Shown: positions 28,636 to 37,720, counted from the stretch's first letter. The stretch is DNA of 64,000 nucleotides from MPNP01 sp965116235 (GCA_965116235.1 OZ220496.1:248001-312000); one strand, 5' to 3'. Notes: generated by a model not told the origin, from the letters alone. Translations and numbers: made by a program.

Positions 28636-29844
28636 TTACTGAACCAGGCCTTCTTCCCGGGCAGCCACCAGATACTCAGCCTCAATGTCGGCCAGAGTGG
28701 TGGCCGCATCCTTTTCACCGGTAATGAAGGCCGGCAAGCCGTTGCCCAGAGTTGTAAACATGATGCCCATGGGGACGCTGGCCGGATAAGGCATGGCGCC
28801 GTTGGCCGCCGTAGCCGAAGCACCCTCTGAGAAGCGCCCCGAAACATATCCGTCAATTAGCCAGATCGCGTCGGAATTATTGGCCGTAACCATCTCCTTG
28901 TCCATTCCTTCCATGGCCACCTGAAACGCAGCCTCTGCTTCTTCATCGGTAATGTTGGCTGCGATGACGATGCCATCCCACCAAAGAGTTGATGCAGGCC
29001 TGACTGCACCCTTGGCCGCTGAAGCCATGGTTATCAATCCAACGACAGTGCTCTCATCGGGATTGTCCATTGCACCGGCACGGGTTGCCCACAGATTCGC
29101 CATGGCAATCTTGCCCTGCTGGAACTGTTGCTGAACATAGGTCGAATCCGATACCAGGATTTCGGGATCCATGTACTTCTTGAGCTTGCCCATTCTGTCC
29201 AGGACGGCCAATCCCATTTCGTTGTTGATGGACGGCGTGTTGTCTTCGTTGAAGAACGTACCCCCTTCACCAAGGAAATAGTCGATGAACGACAGCCCGA
29301 TGTTCGAGCCAACCTTCCATGTGGCTCCCATGGGGTAATCGACGACTCCGGCTTGCTGGATCGCTTCGGCGGCCGCCAGTACATCATCATAAGTCTTCGG
29401 CTGAGCGAGGCCGAGATCATCGAAAATGTCCTGTCGATACATGAGATGCTTGGCATTGACCATCATTGCTATGGCCACGATGTTACCGTCCTTCCTGATC
29501 AACTGACTATCGGACAGATGGCTTCCATACTTGGCCACCAGATCGTCCAATGGCCGGATCAGACCGTTGTTAAGCAATGGAACCAGGGACGAGTTGGCAA
29601 CACCACCGATATGATACAGAGATGGATTCGCCGAAAAGGCCTCAACATGCTTTTGATCAAATTCCTGATCCAGTACAGCCTGAAAGTTGCCGCATTCAGC
29701 CATGGCATCCGTTACTGATTTCCACGCCTGAAAGCCGGCTGAAAACGACTTGATTTCGATTTGGTTGTCGTAGGCGCAAGCGGCCCACAAGGAGGACGGC
29801 ACAATAAAAAGAGCCGCGACCATACCCAAAACAATTTTTCTCAT
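28636..29844 (-). CDS. ABC transporter extracellular solute-binding protein (sugar type)
   Basis: From ATG 29844 this 402-residue protein starts with a signal peptide (MRKIVLGMVAALFIVPSSLW, cleavage near WAACAYDN). The mature protein looks like a family 1 extracellular solute-binding protein: VLDQEFDQKHVEAFSANPSL, LDDLVAKYGSHLSDS, AIAMMVNAKHLMYRQDIFDD, PKTYDDVLAAAEAIQQAG, and WWDGIVIAANITDEEAEAAF. It captures the substrate in the periplasm. GAGGAG lies five bases upstream of the chosen ATG; a GTG at 29850 would be too close to it. The ligand cannot be told from sequence; family members bind oligosaccharides, polyols or glycerol phosphates. Confidence 0.9.
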   Translation of the reverse strand: MRKIVLGMVAALFIVPSSLWAACAYDNQIEIKSFSAGFQAWKSVTDAMAECGNFQAVLDQEFDQKHVEAFSANPSLYHIGGVANSSLVPLLNNGLIRPLDDLVAKYGSHLSDSQLIRKDGNIVAIAMMVNAKHLMYRQDIFDDLGLAQPKTYDDVLAAAEAIQQAGVVDYPMGATWKVGSNIGLSFIDYFLGEGGTFFNEDNTPSINNEMGLAVLDRMGKLKKYMDPEILVSDSTYVQQQFQQGKIAMANLWATRAGAMDNPDESTVVGLITMASAAKGAVRPASTLWWDGIVIAANITDEEAEAAFQVAMEGMDKEMVTANNSDAIWLIDGYVSGRFSEGASATAANGAMPYPASVPMGIMFTTLGNGLPAFITGEKDAATTLADIEAEYLVAAREEGLVQ

Positions 29845-29913
29845 ATACACTCCTCTAATTTCCCATCGGCATTGACGAGACCGTCAAGACCTCATGGTCT
29901 GATATTGCAGCCA

Positions 29914-30966
29914 TTAACTGGCCGATAGAACCTTGCCGGATGACCGATCGAACACCTGACAAATTGTTGACGAAACCGCAATGGAGATATTGTCGCCAAT
30001 CTCGGTGCGATAATCCTTTTTCGCTTTCACCGCGAGCAACGAATCAGCAACCCTTACCGTCATCATGGTGGCATCACCCAAGAGTTCAACTGAATAGGCT
30101 GGAGCATTGACCTCTCCCCCTTGGTCGACAATCTGGGCATCCTCAGCCCTGAATCCCAAGGTGACCTGGCCATCGGCATATGGCAGACCGGAAATTCGGA
30201 CGCCCGCAGCCTGGAATGTCTGGCCGGATATCTCGCCATCGATCAGATTCATGGCCGGGGACCCGATGAAACCGGCAACAAAAGTGTTGGCTGGCTGATC
30301 ATAAATGTCAGCCGGTGTGCCCACTTGCTGGATGACACCCTTGTTCATGACGACAACGCGGTCGGCAAGCGTCATTGCTTCCACCTGATCATGAGTTACG
30401 TAGACGGTCGTTACCTGCAGTTCATGGCTCAAGTTCTTGATCTGTGCACGAGTCGAAACTCTGAGCTTGGCGTCAAGATTGGACAAGGGTTCATCCATCA
30501 AAAAGACGTTGGGTTCACGGACAATGGCTCGGGCCAACGCCACGCGCTGCCTCTGGCCACCAGAAAGTTCGGCGGGTTTGCGGTGCATGAAATCCAGCAG
30601 CTCGACCATGGCGGCGGCTCGCTTGACTCTTTCATCGTGCGTCTTTGGATCAACTTTGCGAACCTTGAGCGGAAACCGGATGTTCTCGTATACATTCATG
30701 TTCGGATACAGCCCATAGGACTGAAAGACCATGGCCACATCCCGGTCCTTCGGATCCAGTTCATTCACAACCCGTCCATCGATGACGATTTCGCCATCGG
30801 ATACCTCTTCAAGCCCGGCAATCATACGCATCGTCGTGGTCTTGCCGCATCCCGAAGGCCCCAATAGAACCAGGAATTCGCGGTCGGCAATGGTCAGGTC
30901 AAAGTTGTCGACACCGACAAAGTTGCCCCACCTCTTGGTTATGTTTCGGAGTTCAATTTCAGCCAT
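29914..30966 (-). CDS. ABC transporter ATP-binding protein, UgpC/MsmK/MalK type
   Basis: This 350-residue ATPase has Walker A as GPSGCGKTT, a Q-loop in VFQSYGLYPNMNV, the signature LSGGQRQRVALARAIV, Walker B as VFLMDEPLSNLDAKLR and the switch histidine in VYVTHDQ. A C-terminal TOBE regulatory domain follows (about 240-350). Architecture and length match CUT1-importer ATPases. It is the first gene of the leftward operon, directly downstream of the palindrome at 31043-31062, an unusual order since the ATPase gene is often last. Confidence 0.93.
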   Translation of the reverse strand: MAEIELRNITKRWGNFVGVDNFDLTIADREFLVLLGPSGCGKTTTMRMIAGLEEVSDGEIVIDGRVVNELDPKDRDVAMVFQSYGLYPNMNVYENIRFPLKVRKVDPKTHDERVKRAAAMVELLDFMHRKPAELSGGQRQRVALARAIVREPNVFLMDEPLSNLDAKLRVSTRAQIKNLSHELQVTTVYVTHDQVEAMTLADRVVVMNKGVIQQVGTPADIYDQPANTFVAGFIGSPAMNLIDGEISGQTFQAAGVRISGLPYADGQVTLGFRAEDAQIVDQGGEVNAPAYSVELLGDATMMTVRVADSLLAVKAKKDYRTEIGDNISIAVSSTICQVFDRSSGKVLSAS

Positions 30967-31042
30967 AAACCAACAGCCATCCTGAGGACAGATCGGGTCA
31001 AAAGCCCCCGAAAGACATGCAAATGCGTTTTCTAAGCGTCAG

Positions 31043-31062
31043 TTTTGCATACGTATGCAAAA
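31043..31062. promoter_or_regulatory. Perfect 20-bp palindrome, probable LacI-type operator
   Basis: Bases 31043-31062 read TTTTGCATACGTATGCAAAA and are identical on both strands. Even-length palindromes with a central CG are typical LacI/GalR operators. The site lies about 77 bp upstream of the ATPase start and resembles the operator pair at 52233-52306 (TGCA...CG...TGCA). The LacI regulator at 22660-23679 in this operon is the obvious candidate to bind it. Confidence 0.72.
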
Positions 31063-31741
31063 AGACCCGTTACCAGCAATCAATGGGATATGCAAGCCTT
31101 TCGACAAAAAAATTCCAGATTCAGAGCATCAAGGCATGCCCAAGCCCGATTCGACCACAACGCATTGGAACTTCACGAACTGTCTTCAGCAACCGGCATC
31201 ACTGTGCTGAATGTCAGCGACGCACTGGATTTTATCACTACGTGCATGGTTTAGTCCTCCAACAGGCCATGGGGCTGCTGACGTTTGACATTTTATCACT
31301 ACGTGCATGGTTCAGTCGGCAATCACTCTGCGGAAGGGTAACTGCGGGGTCGGCTTGTGCATGCGGAAAGCGGCAGCCAGAGAATCTAGCCATTGTCAGG
31401 GGAATTTAGCGCTTGCATCGCACATTCGCTCGTGACGTCATATCTCTACGGGGACCGACGGTTAGGGTTCCGGGGGGGGGACATCGGTTCCTCAGGGTGC
31501 AGATGGTACGCTCACCGGGCGACCTGCATTCCCGACTGCAAAAGGCTCAATCCAACGACCTTACGGACGCAATGTCAAGCAATTTTTTCGTACGTACATT
31601 GTGATCACTATGGAACCTCGCGGAGTTCACGGCTACTTCAGTCCCAAAAGGACAATCAACCACAGATCAAAATTTTTCAATTCCAGCCTGGTACACTACC
31701 GGCAGTCCTTTTGAATTGCCTTGATTTAAACAGAGCTTATC
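31063..31741. other. Long intergenic region upstream of the DapA-like gene
   Basis: Nearly 700 bp without a gene I can support. It holds the 28-bp repeat pair described separately and a run of nine G at 31472-31480. Open frames of up to about 130 codons have compositions and Cys/Arg/Trp contents unlike real proteins and no family resemblance. It is unusually long for this tightly packed window and may hold regulatory DNA or a decayed gene. Confidence 0.4.
31229..31317. repeat. Pair of 28-bp direct repeats, 61-bp period
   Basis: Bases 31229-31256 and 31290-31317 are the same 28-mer with one mismatch (T/C at 31252 and 31313), beginning ATTTTATCACTACGTGCATG. The 33 bp between them are unrelated. 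Repeat length and period match CRISPR geometry, but the unit has no clear stem-forming palindrome, only two copies exist and no cas gene is nearby. A duplicated regulator-binding site upstream of the DapA-like gene is an alternative. Confidence 0.55.
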
Positions 31742-32659
31742 ATGAACATGAACCAGGACCAGTTTAAGCTATGTGTTGCCAGCATCTCTCCGATTGACCG
31801 GAATGGGGAACTCGACGTCCTGAAACTGGTCGAATACTGTCAATACATGACCACGGACGGCGGGTGCGATAGCGTTGCTCCGCTTGGTACAACGGGTGAA
31901 GGCACAAGCCTGTCCTTTGCCAATCGAAAAGCCGTTCCCAAGGCCTTTCACCGGGCCAACATTGACCCTGACAGGGTTATTCTGGGTGTGGGGTGTCCAG
32001 CAATATCGGAAACCGTAGAGCTTATCCTGCATGCCCAGATGTTCGGCTACAACAGAGTTCTGGTTTTGCCACCGTACTATTACAAGAACATATCTCCAGA
32101 GGGATTGTATTCTTACTTCGCCAAGCTTGTGGAGGCCATTGGCAATAGCGATGTCAGGATTTACCTCTACCACTTTCCTCAAATGAGCATGGTACCCTTT
32201 CCGGCAAACGTCGTGGGACGGCTGTTTCGGGAATTCAATCCCGTTATCTGTGGCCTCAAGGACTCATCCGGCGACTTCACCCAAACCCGGTCATTTGTCG
32301 AGGACACAGGCGGCATTAACGCCGGTTTCGAGGTTTATCCATCGACGGAAAGCGTCCTGCTTGAAGCCCAAAAGATTGGATGTGCCGGAATCATTTCAGG
32401 ATCGGTGAATGCGTTTGCTGGTTGCTCTCGAGCTGTCCTTCGATCTCCGGCCGACCAGTCCCGACTCATGGAAATGGTCATCAGCGCTCGGCAACTGGCT
32501 GAGCAGTATCCCCTGATTCCCATGATGAAGGTCTTTCAAGCCATCCGAAGCGGAGATCCATCCTGGGAAACGGTATTGCCTCCCCTGACTGCACTATCAG
32601 GGGAGATGCGATCAGCCCTGCTCCGAAACCTGGTTGAACTTGGCCTTTACCCAGACTGA
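31742..32659 (+). CDS. Dihydrodipicolinate synthase (DapA)-family aldolase/lyase
   Basis: A 305-residue class I aldolase of the DHDPS/N-acetylneuraminate lyase family. It has the GTTGEGTSLSF phosphate/carboxylate-binding motif near 49-59, the catalytic tyrosine in IYLYHFPQMS, the Schiff-base lysine in ICGLKDSSGD, and a GSVNAFAG-type loop later. These enzymes cleave or condense pyruvate with an aldehyde. The YNxPG motif of true DapA is changed to YHFPQ, so lysine biosynthesis is unlikely; a role in sugar-acid or amino-sugar breakdown is inferred. It converges on a ROK kinase gene with about 14 bp between stops. Confidence 0.83.
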   Translation: MNMNQDQFKLCVASISPIDRNGELDVLKLVEYCQYMTTDGGCDSVAPLGTTGEGTSLSFANRKAVPKAFHRANIDPDRVILGVGCPAISETVELILHAQMFGYNRVLVLPPYYYKNISPEGLYSYFAKLVEAIGNSDVRIYLYHFPQMSMVPFPANVVGRLFREFNPVICGLKDSSGDFTQTRSFVEDTGGINAGFEVYPSTESVLLEAQKIGCAGIISGSVNAFAGCSRAVLRSPADQSRLMEMVISARQLAEQYPLIPMMKVFQAIRSGDPSWETVLPPLTALSGEMRSALLRNLVELGLYPD

Positions 32660-32678
32660 CGATTGACAGTCCGTCAGT
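32655..32678. terminator. Short inverted repeat between convergent genes
   Basis: ACTGACG (32655-32661) and CGTCAGT (32672-32678) form a perfect 7-bp stem with a 10-base loop that spans the stops of the DapA-like and ROK genes. It could act as a bidirectional terminator, but no T-run follows on either strand. Confidence 0.35.
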
Positions 32679-33654
32679 TCATGTCGCTTTTCAAGCCGTG
32701 ATTCAGACCCGTTATGCCGGCTCCGATCATGCCGGCCTGATTCCCGAGGGCGGCCTGAACAAAGGTCATCTCTTCGTAATAGGCGTCGATTCCCACCGAC
32801 TTGGCTCGTTCAAAGATTTTATCGATGAACCCCTGACCGGCCGCACTCCACCCACCGCCAAAAGCCATTCGGTCGGGAGCAAAAATCTGCAATACATTGC
32901 AGGCCCACAAGCCGATCCAGTTGGCCGTCTCATCAAGTTTTGCCAAACAAGGCTCATCTCCTTCAAATGATCCCTCAATCAGGTCCCTGACGGTTGGAAT
33001 GCGCCGACCAGACAATTTAAGCTGACCCAGATAGCTCTCTGGATAATCATCCGCAATCTGAGCCACATCCCGGTTGATCGCCACTCCGGATGCAACCGAT
33101 TCGACACATCCCCAGCATCCCTTGCGGCATTGGTAGGTCAAATCCTTGTCAATGATCAGGTGACCTATATCACCAAGCGTTCCATTGCCCGTTACCAGCA
33201 AATGCCCGTCAATTATGCAGGTCAATCCAATCCCGGTTCCCAGCGTCGCCATCAGGAACCGTCCTGCTTGACGGCCAGAGCCAAAGCGATACTCGCCAAT
33301 CCCGGCATAGGATGCATCATTCTCGATCCAGACCGGAAGTTTCAAGTGTGTCTCCATGACGTCGGCAATGGGAAACTTGTCCAAAAACGGCAAGTTACAG
33401 ACATTGGTTGAGCGATGATTGTGGATAACATGACCAGGAACTCCGACCCCTATCCCAATTGGCTCATGCGCGCCAAACTCTTCTTTCCATTCAAGGATTT
33501 GATTGACATAGCTTTGGATCAGGCTGTTCGGATCCTGATCCTCGGGAGTTGTCAGTTTTGCACTGGCGAGAATACGGCCGTCGTGATCAACAAGGCCGAT
33601 TTTTGTACTGCCTCCTCCTATGTCAATGCCGACTCCGACGGGTTGCAGGCTCAT
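32674..33654 (-). CDS. ROK-family sugar kinase (glucokinase-like)
   Basis: A 326-residue ROK protein. The N-terminal ATP-binding loop is GVGIDIGGGSTKIGLVDHDG; the sugar-binding part has VPGHVIHNHRSTNVCNLPFL and WIENDASYAGIGEYRFGSG with the catalytic Asp, then TLGTGIGLTCIIDGHLL. GTLGDIGHLIID followed by YQCRKGCWGCVESVASG provides the zinc-binding His and Cys residues of ROK kinases. No DNA-binding domain is present, so it is a kinase and not a repressor. Likely substrates are glucose, N-acetylmannosamine or another hexose. Placement opposite a DapA-family lyase would suit amino-sugar or sugar-acid catabolism, which is inference. Confidence 0.88.
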   Translation of the reverse strand: MSLQPVGVGIDIGGGSTKIGLVDHDGRILASAKLTTPEDQDPNSLIQSYVNQILEWKEEFGAHEPIGIGVGVPGHVIHNHRSTNVCNLPFLDKFPIADVMETHLKLPVWIENDASYAGIGEYRFGSGRQAGRFLMATLGTGIGLTCIIDGHLLVTGNGTLGDIGHLIIDKDLTYQCRKGCWGCVESVASGVAINRDVAQIADDYPESYLGQLKLSGRRIPTVRDLIEGSFEGDEPCLAKLDETANWIGLWACNVLQIFAPDRMAFGGGWSAAGQGFIDKIFERAKSVGIDAYYEEMTFVQAALGNQAGMIGAGITGLNHGLKSDMN

Positions 33655-33960
33655 CCTGTTTATTCCTCAATTTCACAGTGCACAATTGTCACTTGGCCCA
33701 GTCGCCACGGTCCTCGCCTGTTTCGCACCGTCAAGACAGCACGGTCACAATTCCGACGCGACGACCAACAGTCGTGATCGGGCACAAGCCTGTTAATGCG
33801 CTGCATTTCCTCGGTCAGGCACTGTTTTCAGAACATTCCGACCATACATTCGGGACCAATGTCGCAAACTTGAAATTCCCCTGCTGATTTATAGTTTCAC
33901 ATGTTAGACTCAAGGATCAACAGTCAGCGGTCCAAAATTTGATCGTCTCTCAAGAACGGT
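33655..33960. other. Divergent intergenic region between ROK kinase and dxs genes
   Basis: About 306 bp. It must carry the promoters of both divergent genes. I see no convincing gene, repeat or RNA structure in it. Confidence 0.4.
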
Positions 33961-35832
33961 ATGCAACAACAAATGCGCTCGCTCACCCCTCTTCTCGACA
34001 GAGTTCACGGCCCGAGAGACATCAAGGGCTTGAGTCCGGAACAGTTGGAACAGCTAGCGCAGGAGTTACGAGTCGAAATCGTTGATGTCGTGTCGGAGAC
34101 CGGTGGTCACTTGGGCGCCAGTTTGGGTGTCGTTGAACTGACGATAGCCCTGCACCACGCATTTGACGCCCCGCAGGATATCATCATTTGGGATGTCGGT
34201 CACCAAGCCTACCCACACAAGGTATTGACGGGCCGACGCAATCGAATTCGCACGCTCCGCCGGGGTGGCGGGCTGTCAGGCTTTACCAAAAGATCTGAAA
34301 GTGAGTATGATCCCTTCGGTGCGGCACATGCGTCAACTTCAATTTCAGCGGGCCTGGGCTTTGCGGTGGCCAAAAACCATCTTGATCAAGCCGGTCACGT
34401 CATCGCCGTCATTGGGGATGGCGCTCTTACCGGGGGTATGGCCTATGAGGCTCTCAATCATGCGGGAGCGCTCGGTCATAAACTGATCGTAATTCTGAAC
34501 GACAACAAAATGTCAATCGATCCTCCAGTCGGAGCCCTGTCCGCCCATCTCCAAGAACTTGCGGCAGTGCGATTCGACCAATCCAAACCGGGTGAGATCG
34601 ATTCTTCTCCGACTTCAGTATTTGATTGCCTCGGGTTCGAGTATCTCGGCCCTTTTGACGGGCATTGCGTCAGGTCAGTTTCCGAACGGTTGCAAAAGGT
34701 CAAAAGTCGTGGCTCGAAACGACCGGTTCTGATCCATCTGCTGACGGAAAAGGGAAAGGGATACAGGCCCGCCGAGATATCGAAAGACAAGTTCCACGGT
34801 GTCGGACAATTCGACAAGATCACAGGCGAGGCCAACAAGAAACGGTCCAACATACCAACCTACACCAAGGTGTTTGCTGACAGCCTGATTGATGTGGCTC
34901 GCAAGGATTCAAAAATTGTCGGCATTACTGCAGCCATGCCGAGTGGCACGGGGCTGAATCACTTTGCCAGAGAATTTCCGGCCCGGACATTTGACGTCGG
35001 GTTGGCCGAACAACATGCCGTAACCTTCTCTGCCGGATTGGCAGCTGGAGGAATGAGACCTTTTGTGGCCATCTACTCAACCTTCCTGCAAAGAGCCTAC
35101 GACCAAATCGTGCACGATGTTGCCATCCAGAACCTGCCAGTTCGATTTGCCATTGATCGGGCCGGTTATGTAGGGGCGGACGGCCAGACCCATTGCGGAG
35201 CATTCGACATTGCATATCTGGGGTGCCTGCCCAACTTCACCCTCATGGCACCCTCGGATGAAGCCGAACTGAAACACATGGTAGCAACCGCTGCCAGTTT
35301 CGATGAAGGACCCATCGCATTCCGCTATCCGAGAGGATTTGGAGCTGGCGTCGAGGTGCCGGAAGTGGCCAAGCCGCTGCCAATTGGCAAGGGGCGGGTG
35401 CTCCATGAAGGATCACAGGTTGCCTTGGTGTCATATGGCGCTTCGTTGCAAGCCAGCCTTGCGGCTCGCAAAATCCTTGAAAACATGGGCATTTCGACGA
35501 CTGTGGTTGATGCACGGTTTGCCAAACCCATGGATTCTGAACTTCTCTGTCACCTGGCCTCCAACCACGAATTGATGATCACCATCGAAGAGGGTTCAAT
35601 AGGTGGGTTTGCCACTCGGGTTGCGACCTTGCTCAGTGAAGAAGGTTACCTCAGTTCCCAGTTTAAAATTCGTGCCATGTTCATGCCCGACCTCTTCATT
35701 GATCAGGATACTCCCGAAAAGCAGAGGGATTATGCCAATCTGAGCTACACCGGTATCGTCGAGAAAGTGCTTTCCTCTCTCAGCGAGGCATCGGAACCCG
35801 GATTTTATGAAAAGATCCTAACCTCAGGATGA
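33961..35832 (+). CDS. dxs: 1-deoxy-D-xylulose-5-phosphate synthase
   Basis: A 623-residue TPP enzyme condensing pyruvate and glyceraldehyde 3-phosphate to DXP, the entry step of the non-mevalonate isoprenoid pathway and a precursor of thiamine and pyridoxal. The N-terminal half has WDVGHQAYPHKVLTGR and the TPP motif GDGALTGGMAYEALN...NDN (about 153-180). The second half carries AEQHAVTFSAGLA and IDRAGYVGADGQTHCGAFD, both DXS signatures, then a transketolase C-terminal domain (FRYPRG onwards). The ATG at 33961 gives a normal length. No other isoprenoid gene is adjacent. Confidence 0.95.
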   Translation: MQQQMRSLTPLLDRVHGPRDIKGLSPEQLEQLAQELRVEIVDVVSETGGHLGASLGVVELTIALHHAFDAPQDIIIWDVGHQAYPHKVLTGRRNRIRTLRRGGGLSGFTKRSESEYDPFGAAHASTSISAGLGFAVAKNHLDQAGHVIAVIGDGALTGGMAYEALNHAGALGHKLIVILNDNKMSIDPPVGALSAHLQELAAVRFDQSKPGEIDSSPTSVFDCLGFEYLGPFDGHCVRSVSERLQKVKSRGSKRPVLIHLLTEKGKGYRPAEISKDKFHGVGQFDKITGEANKKRSNIPTYTKVFADSLIDVARKDSKIVGITAAMPSGTGLNHFAREFPARTFDVGLAEQHAVTFSAGLAAGGMRPFVAIYSTFLQRAYDQIVHDVAIQNLPVRFAIDRAGYVGADGQTHCGAFDIAYLGCLPNFTLMAPSDEAELKHMVATAASFDEGPIAFRYPRGFGAGVEVPEVAKPLPIGKGRVLHEGSQVALVSYGASLQASLAARKILENMGISTTVVDARFAKPMDSELLCHLASNHELMITIEEGSIGGFATRVATLLSEEGYLSSQFKIRAMFMPDLFIDQDTPEKQRDYANLSYTGIVEKVLSSLSEASEPGFYEKILTSG

Positions 35833-35883
35833 GATGGCACCACGCCGGGAGCAAATTGTTCCGGCACGAGATCATCGGCGGAG

Positions 35884-37062
35884 TCAGTCAATCTCTGTCC
35901 ATCTTCCATCATCTTTCGTGCTGGTCAAAGCTGCGGCAACAAACTTCATGCCTTCAACTCCGTCATCAATGCCGGGATAATCGACCTCACTGCTGACTGA
36001 CCCTTGGGCTTCCAGCTCCTCTATGGCTGTTGCCGCCTCTTGATAAAGGTTGGCGAAAGCTTCATGATACCCCTCGGGATGTCCAGCAGGAATATGAGTT
36101 ACTCGCCTGGATTGCGGTGTTGTTTCAGGACTCCCGCGCGTAATCAGCTGCTTGGGATGATTCAGGCGATAAACCCAAAGGTTTGATGGCTCCTTATGCG
36201 ACCACTCTATTGACCCCTTGTCGCCGTAAACCTTGATGTTAAGGCTATTTTCATGACCAATGGCCACTTGCGAAGCCCACAGCAGGCCGATCCCTCCATT
36301 TTCCAACCGGAGATTGACAACGGCATTGTCATCAACGGGTCGCCCCTCAACGAACGCGTTCAATTCTGCTGACAACGAAAGAGCCTTTAAACCCGTGATG
36401 AAGCGAAGCATGTGGAAAGCGTGGGTTCCAATGTCGGCAACGGTACCGCCTTGACCGGAACGCCTAGGGTCGGTTCGCCACTGGAATTTTTTTTGACCCG
36501 TTTTTTCCATTGGCATTGCCAGATGCCCTTGTGGATATTCAACCTTGACCATGCGGACGTTACCGATTTCGCCATTGGCGATGCGGGACTTGGCTTCGCG
36601 AACCATCGGATAACCGGTATAACAGTAGGTAATCAGGAACAGCTTGCGGGACTGGCTTACCACAGAACTCACATGCAGGGCTTCGTCCAGCGTTGCCGTC
36701 AATGGCTTATCGCAAATGACGTGGAATCCCGCCTTGCTGAAGGTCGTGATTGCTTCGCCATGAAGATGGTTGGGGGTTGCAATAACGACAGCCTTTATAC
36801 CGTCTCGTCGTGCTTTTTCTTTCAGTGCCATTTCTTCCAGAGACTGGTAGTTTCGGTCTGGAGATACACCCAGCTCCACGGCTGATTCCAAGGAGACTTG
36901 GGTATCTGACGAGAACATCCCAGCGTAGAGCTTGAAACGTCCGAACATTTCGGCAGCCGTCCGGTGGACTTTGCCAATATAACCCGTTTTACCCCCGCCA
37001 ATCATTCCGTAGGCGATCGGCTTGGGACCATTCACGTTCATCTTTACCATCTTCAATACCAA
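35884..37062 (-). CDS. Gfo/Idh/MocA-family NAD(P)-dependent oxidoreductase
   Basis: A 392-residue oxidoreductase. The N-terminal Rossmann fold begins GMIGGGKTGYIGKVHR, and ICDKPLTATLDEA carries the EKP-like catalytic lysine region. The C-terminal alpha/beta domain has YPQGHLAMP, GTVADIGTHAFHMLRFITGL with the DIGxH active-site motif, and later HIPAGHPEGYHEAFANLY. Members oxidise or epimerise sugars, inositols or amino sugars with NAD(P). An ATG at residue 5 is an alternative start. It is convergent with dxs and probably part of sugar metabolism with the neighbouring ROK kinase and DapA-like lyase, though not in one operon. Confidence 0.88.
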   Translation of the reverse strand: MVLKMVKMNVNGPKPIAYGMIGGGKTGYIGKVHRTAAEMFGRFKLYAGMFSSDTQVSLESAVELGVSPDRNYQSLEEMALKEKARRDGIKAVVIATPNHLHGEAITTFSKAGFHVICDKPLTATLDEALHVSSVVSQSRKLFLITYCYTGYPMVREAKSRIANGEIGNVRMVKVEYPQGHLAMPMEKTGQKKFQWRTDPRRSGQGGTVADIGTHAFHMLRFITGLKALSLSAELNAFVEGRPVDDNAVVNLRLENGGIGLLWASQVAIGHENSLNIKVYGDKGSIEWSHKEPSNLWVYRLNHPKQLITRGSPETTPQSRRVTHIPAGHPEGYHEAFANLYQEAATAIEELEAQGSVSSEVDYPGIDDGVEGMKFVAAALTSTKDDGRWTEID

Positions 37063-37207
37063 CAGAAATCAAAATCTCCAAACAACCGCTTTTGCCAGAC
37101 ACACTCAGACTTTACGCCCCGACGGCTGCGTGACGGAACCGTCACTTGCCGAAAGATAACAGGCAGCATGGCTCGGGTGAGCACACAAATACGGTCGCGC
37201 GGAGGAG

Positions 37208-37720
37208 TCAAAATTCTGGCAATGGATTCGGCACTTTGATCTTTCTGAGGTCGGCAAGCAGTAGCCCGGCCTTTTCAAGCCGTCCTTCTGCCGACTTTAC
37301 CGGTTTACGCGACTTGGTTTCAAGCCAAGGGTCTTTGTAATTTTCTTCCAGATGGAGATAAACAGCCGTTGTCGCAAGCTCCAACACTATAGTACCAGCC
37401 TCTGCGGCCTGACTGGCCAACTCTAACCGTCCTTCTGGAACTTTCTCGGGTATTGCCTCATCTACCTCATATATTGAATAGACCCCACCCCAAGGTGTGG
37501 TCTCTTCAGTCTCGGACATCCCGCCTTGCAATACACAACTCCTAGCCCACTCGGCCAACTCGTCGCAATAAGGCCCGAAGCTTTTATATCGAAATCTGAA
37601 ACCTGTACCATATCCGGTTATCTCAAGGAGATAAGCAATCTTCTGCAAATTGGTTCGACCAACAACTTTCCCTCCTGCATCGCGGACTATCTCCGCTATT
37701 TTTGACACTACCGATTGCAT
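37208..37720 (-). CDS. YwgA/Panacea-like small protein paired with an HD phosphohydrolase
   Basis: A 170-residue soluble protein. Its N-terminal half (VVSKIAEIVRDAGGKVVGRT, NLQKIAYLLEITG, FRFRYKSFGPYCDELAEWA) follows the LQK...Y...FGPYxxEL pattern of YwgA-type proteins and resembles the Panacea/SocA antitoxin domain (DUF4065). In Bacillus, ywgA neighbours the HD-domain gene ywfO; here too it follows an HD gene, overlapping it by 13 bp, so the two are translationally coupled. The C-terminal half is helical and charged. A regulatory or antitoxin role towards the HD enzyme is a reasonable inference; no activity is established from sequence. Confidence 0.6.
   Translation of the reverse strand: MQSVVSKIAEIVRDAGGKVVGRTNLQKIAYLLEITGYGTGFRFRYKSFGPYCDELAEWARSCVLQGGMSETEETTPWGGVYSIYEVDEAIPEKVPEGRLELASQAAEAGTIVLELATTAVYLHLEENYKDPWLETKSRKPVKSAEGRLEKAGLLLADLRKIKVPNPLPEF

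Noticed and set aside
31017..31409. 130-codon frame covering the 28-bp repeats
   Set aside because: Cys/Arg/Trp-rich translation without motif; it reads through direct repeats and is probably chance.
31472..31480. Runs of nine G here and nine C at 43753-43761
   Set aside because: Isolated homopolymers outside genes; without a phase-variable reading frame they have no supported meaning.
31742..32659. Calling the DapA-family gene dapA
   Set aside because: The YNxP tyrosine motif is altered to YHFPQ and the context is not lysine biosynthesis.
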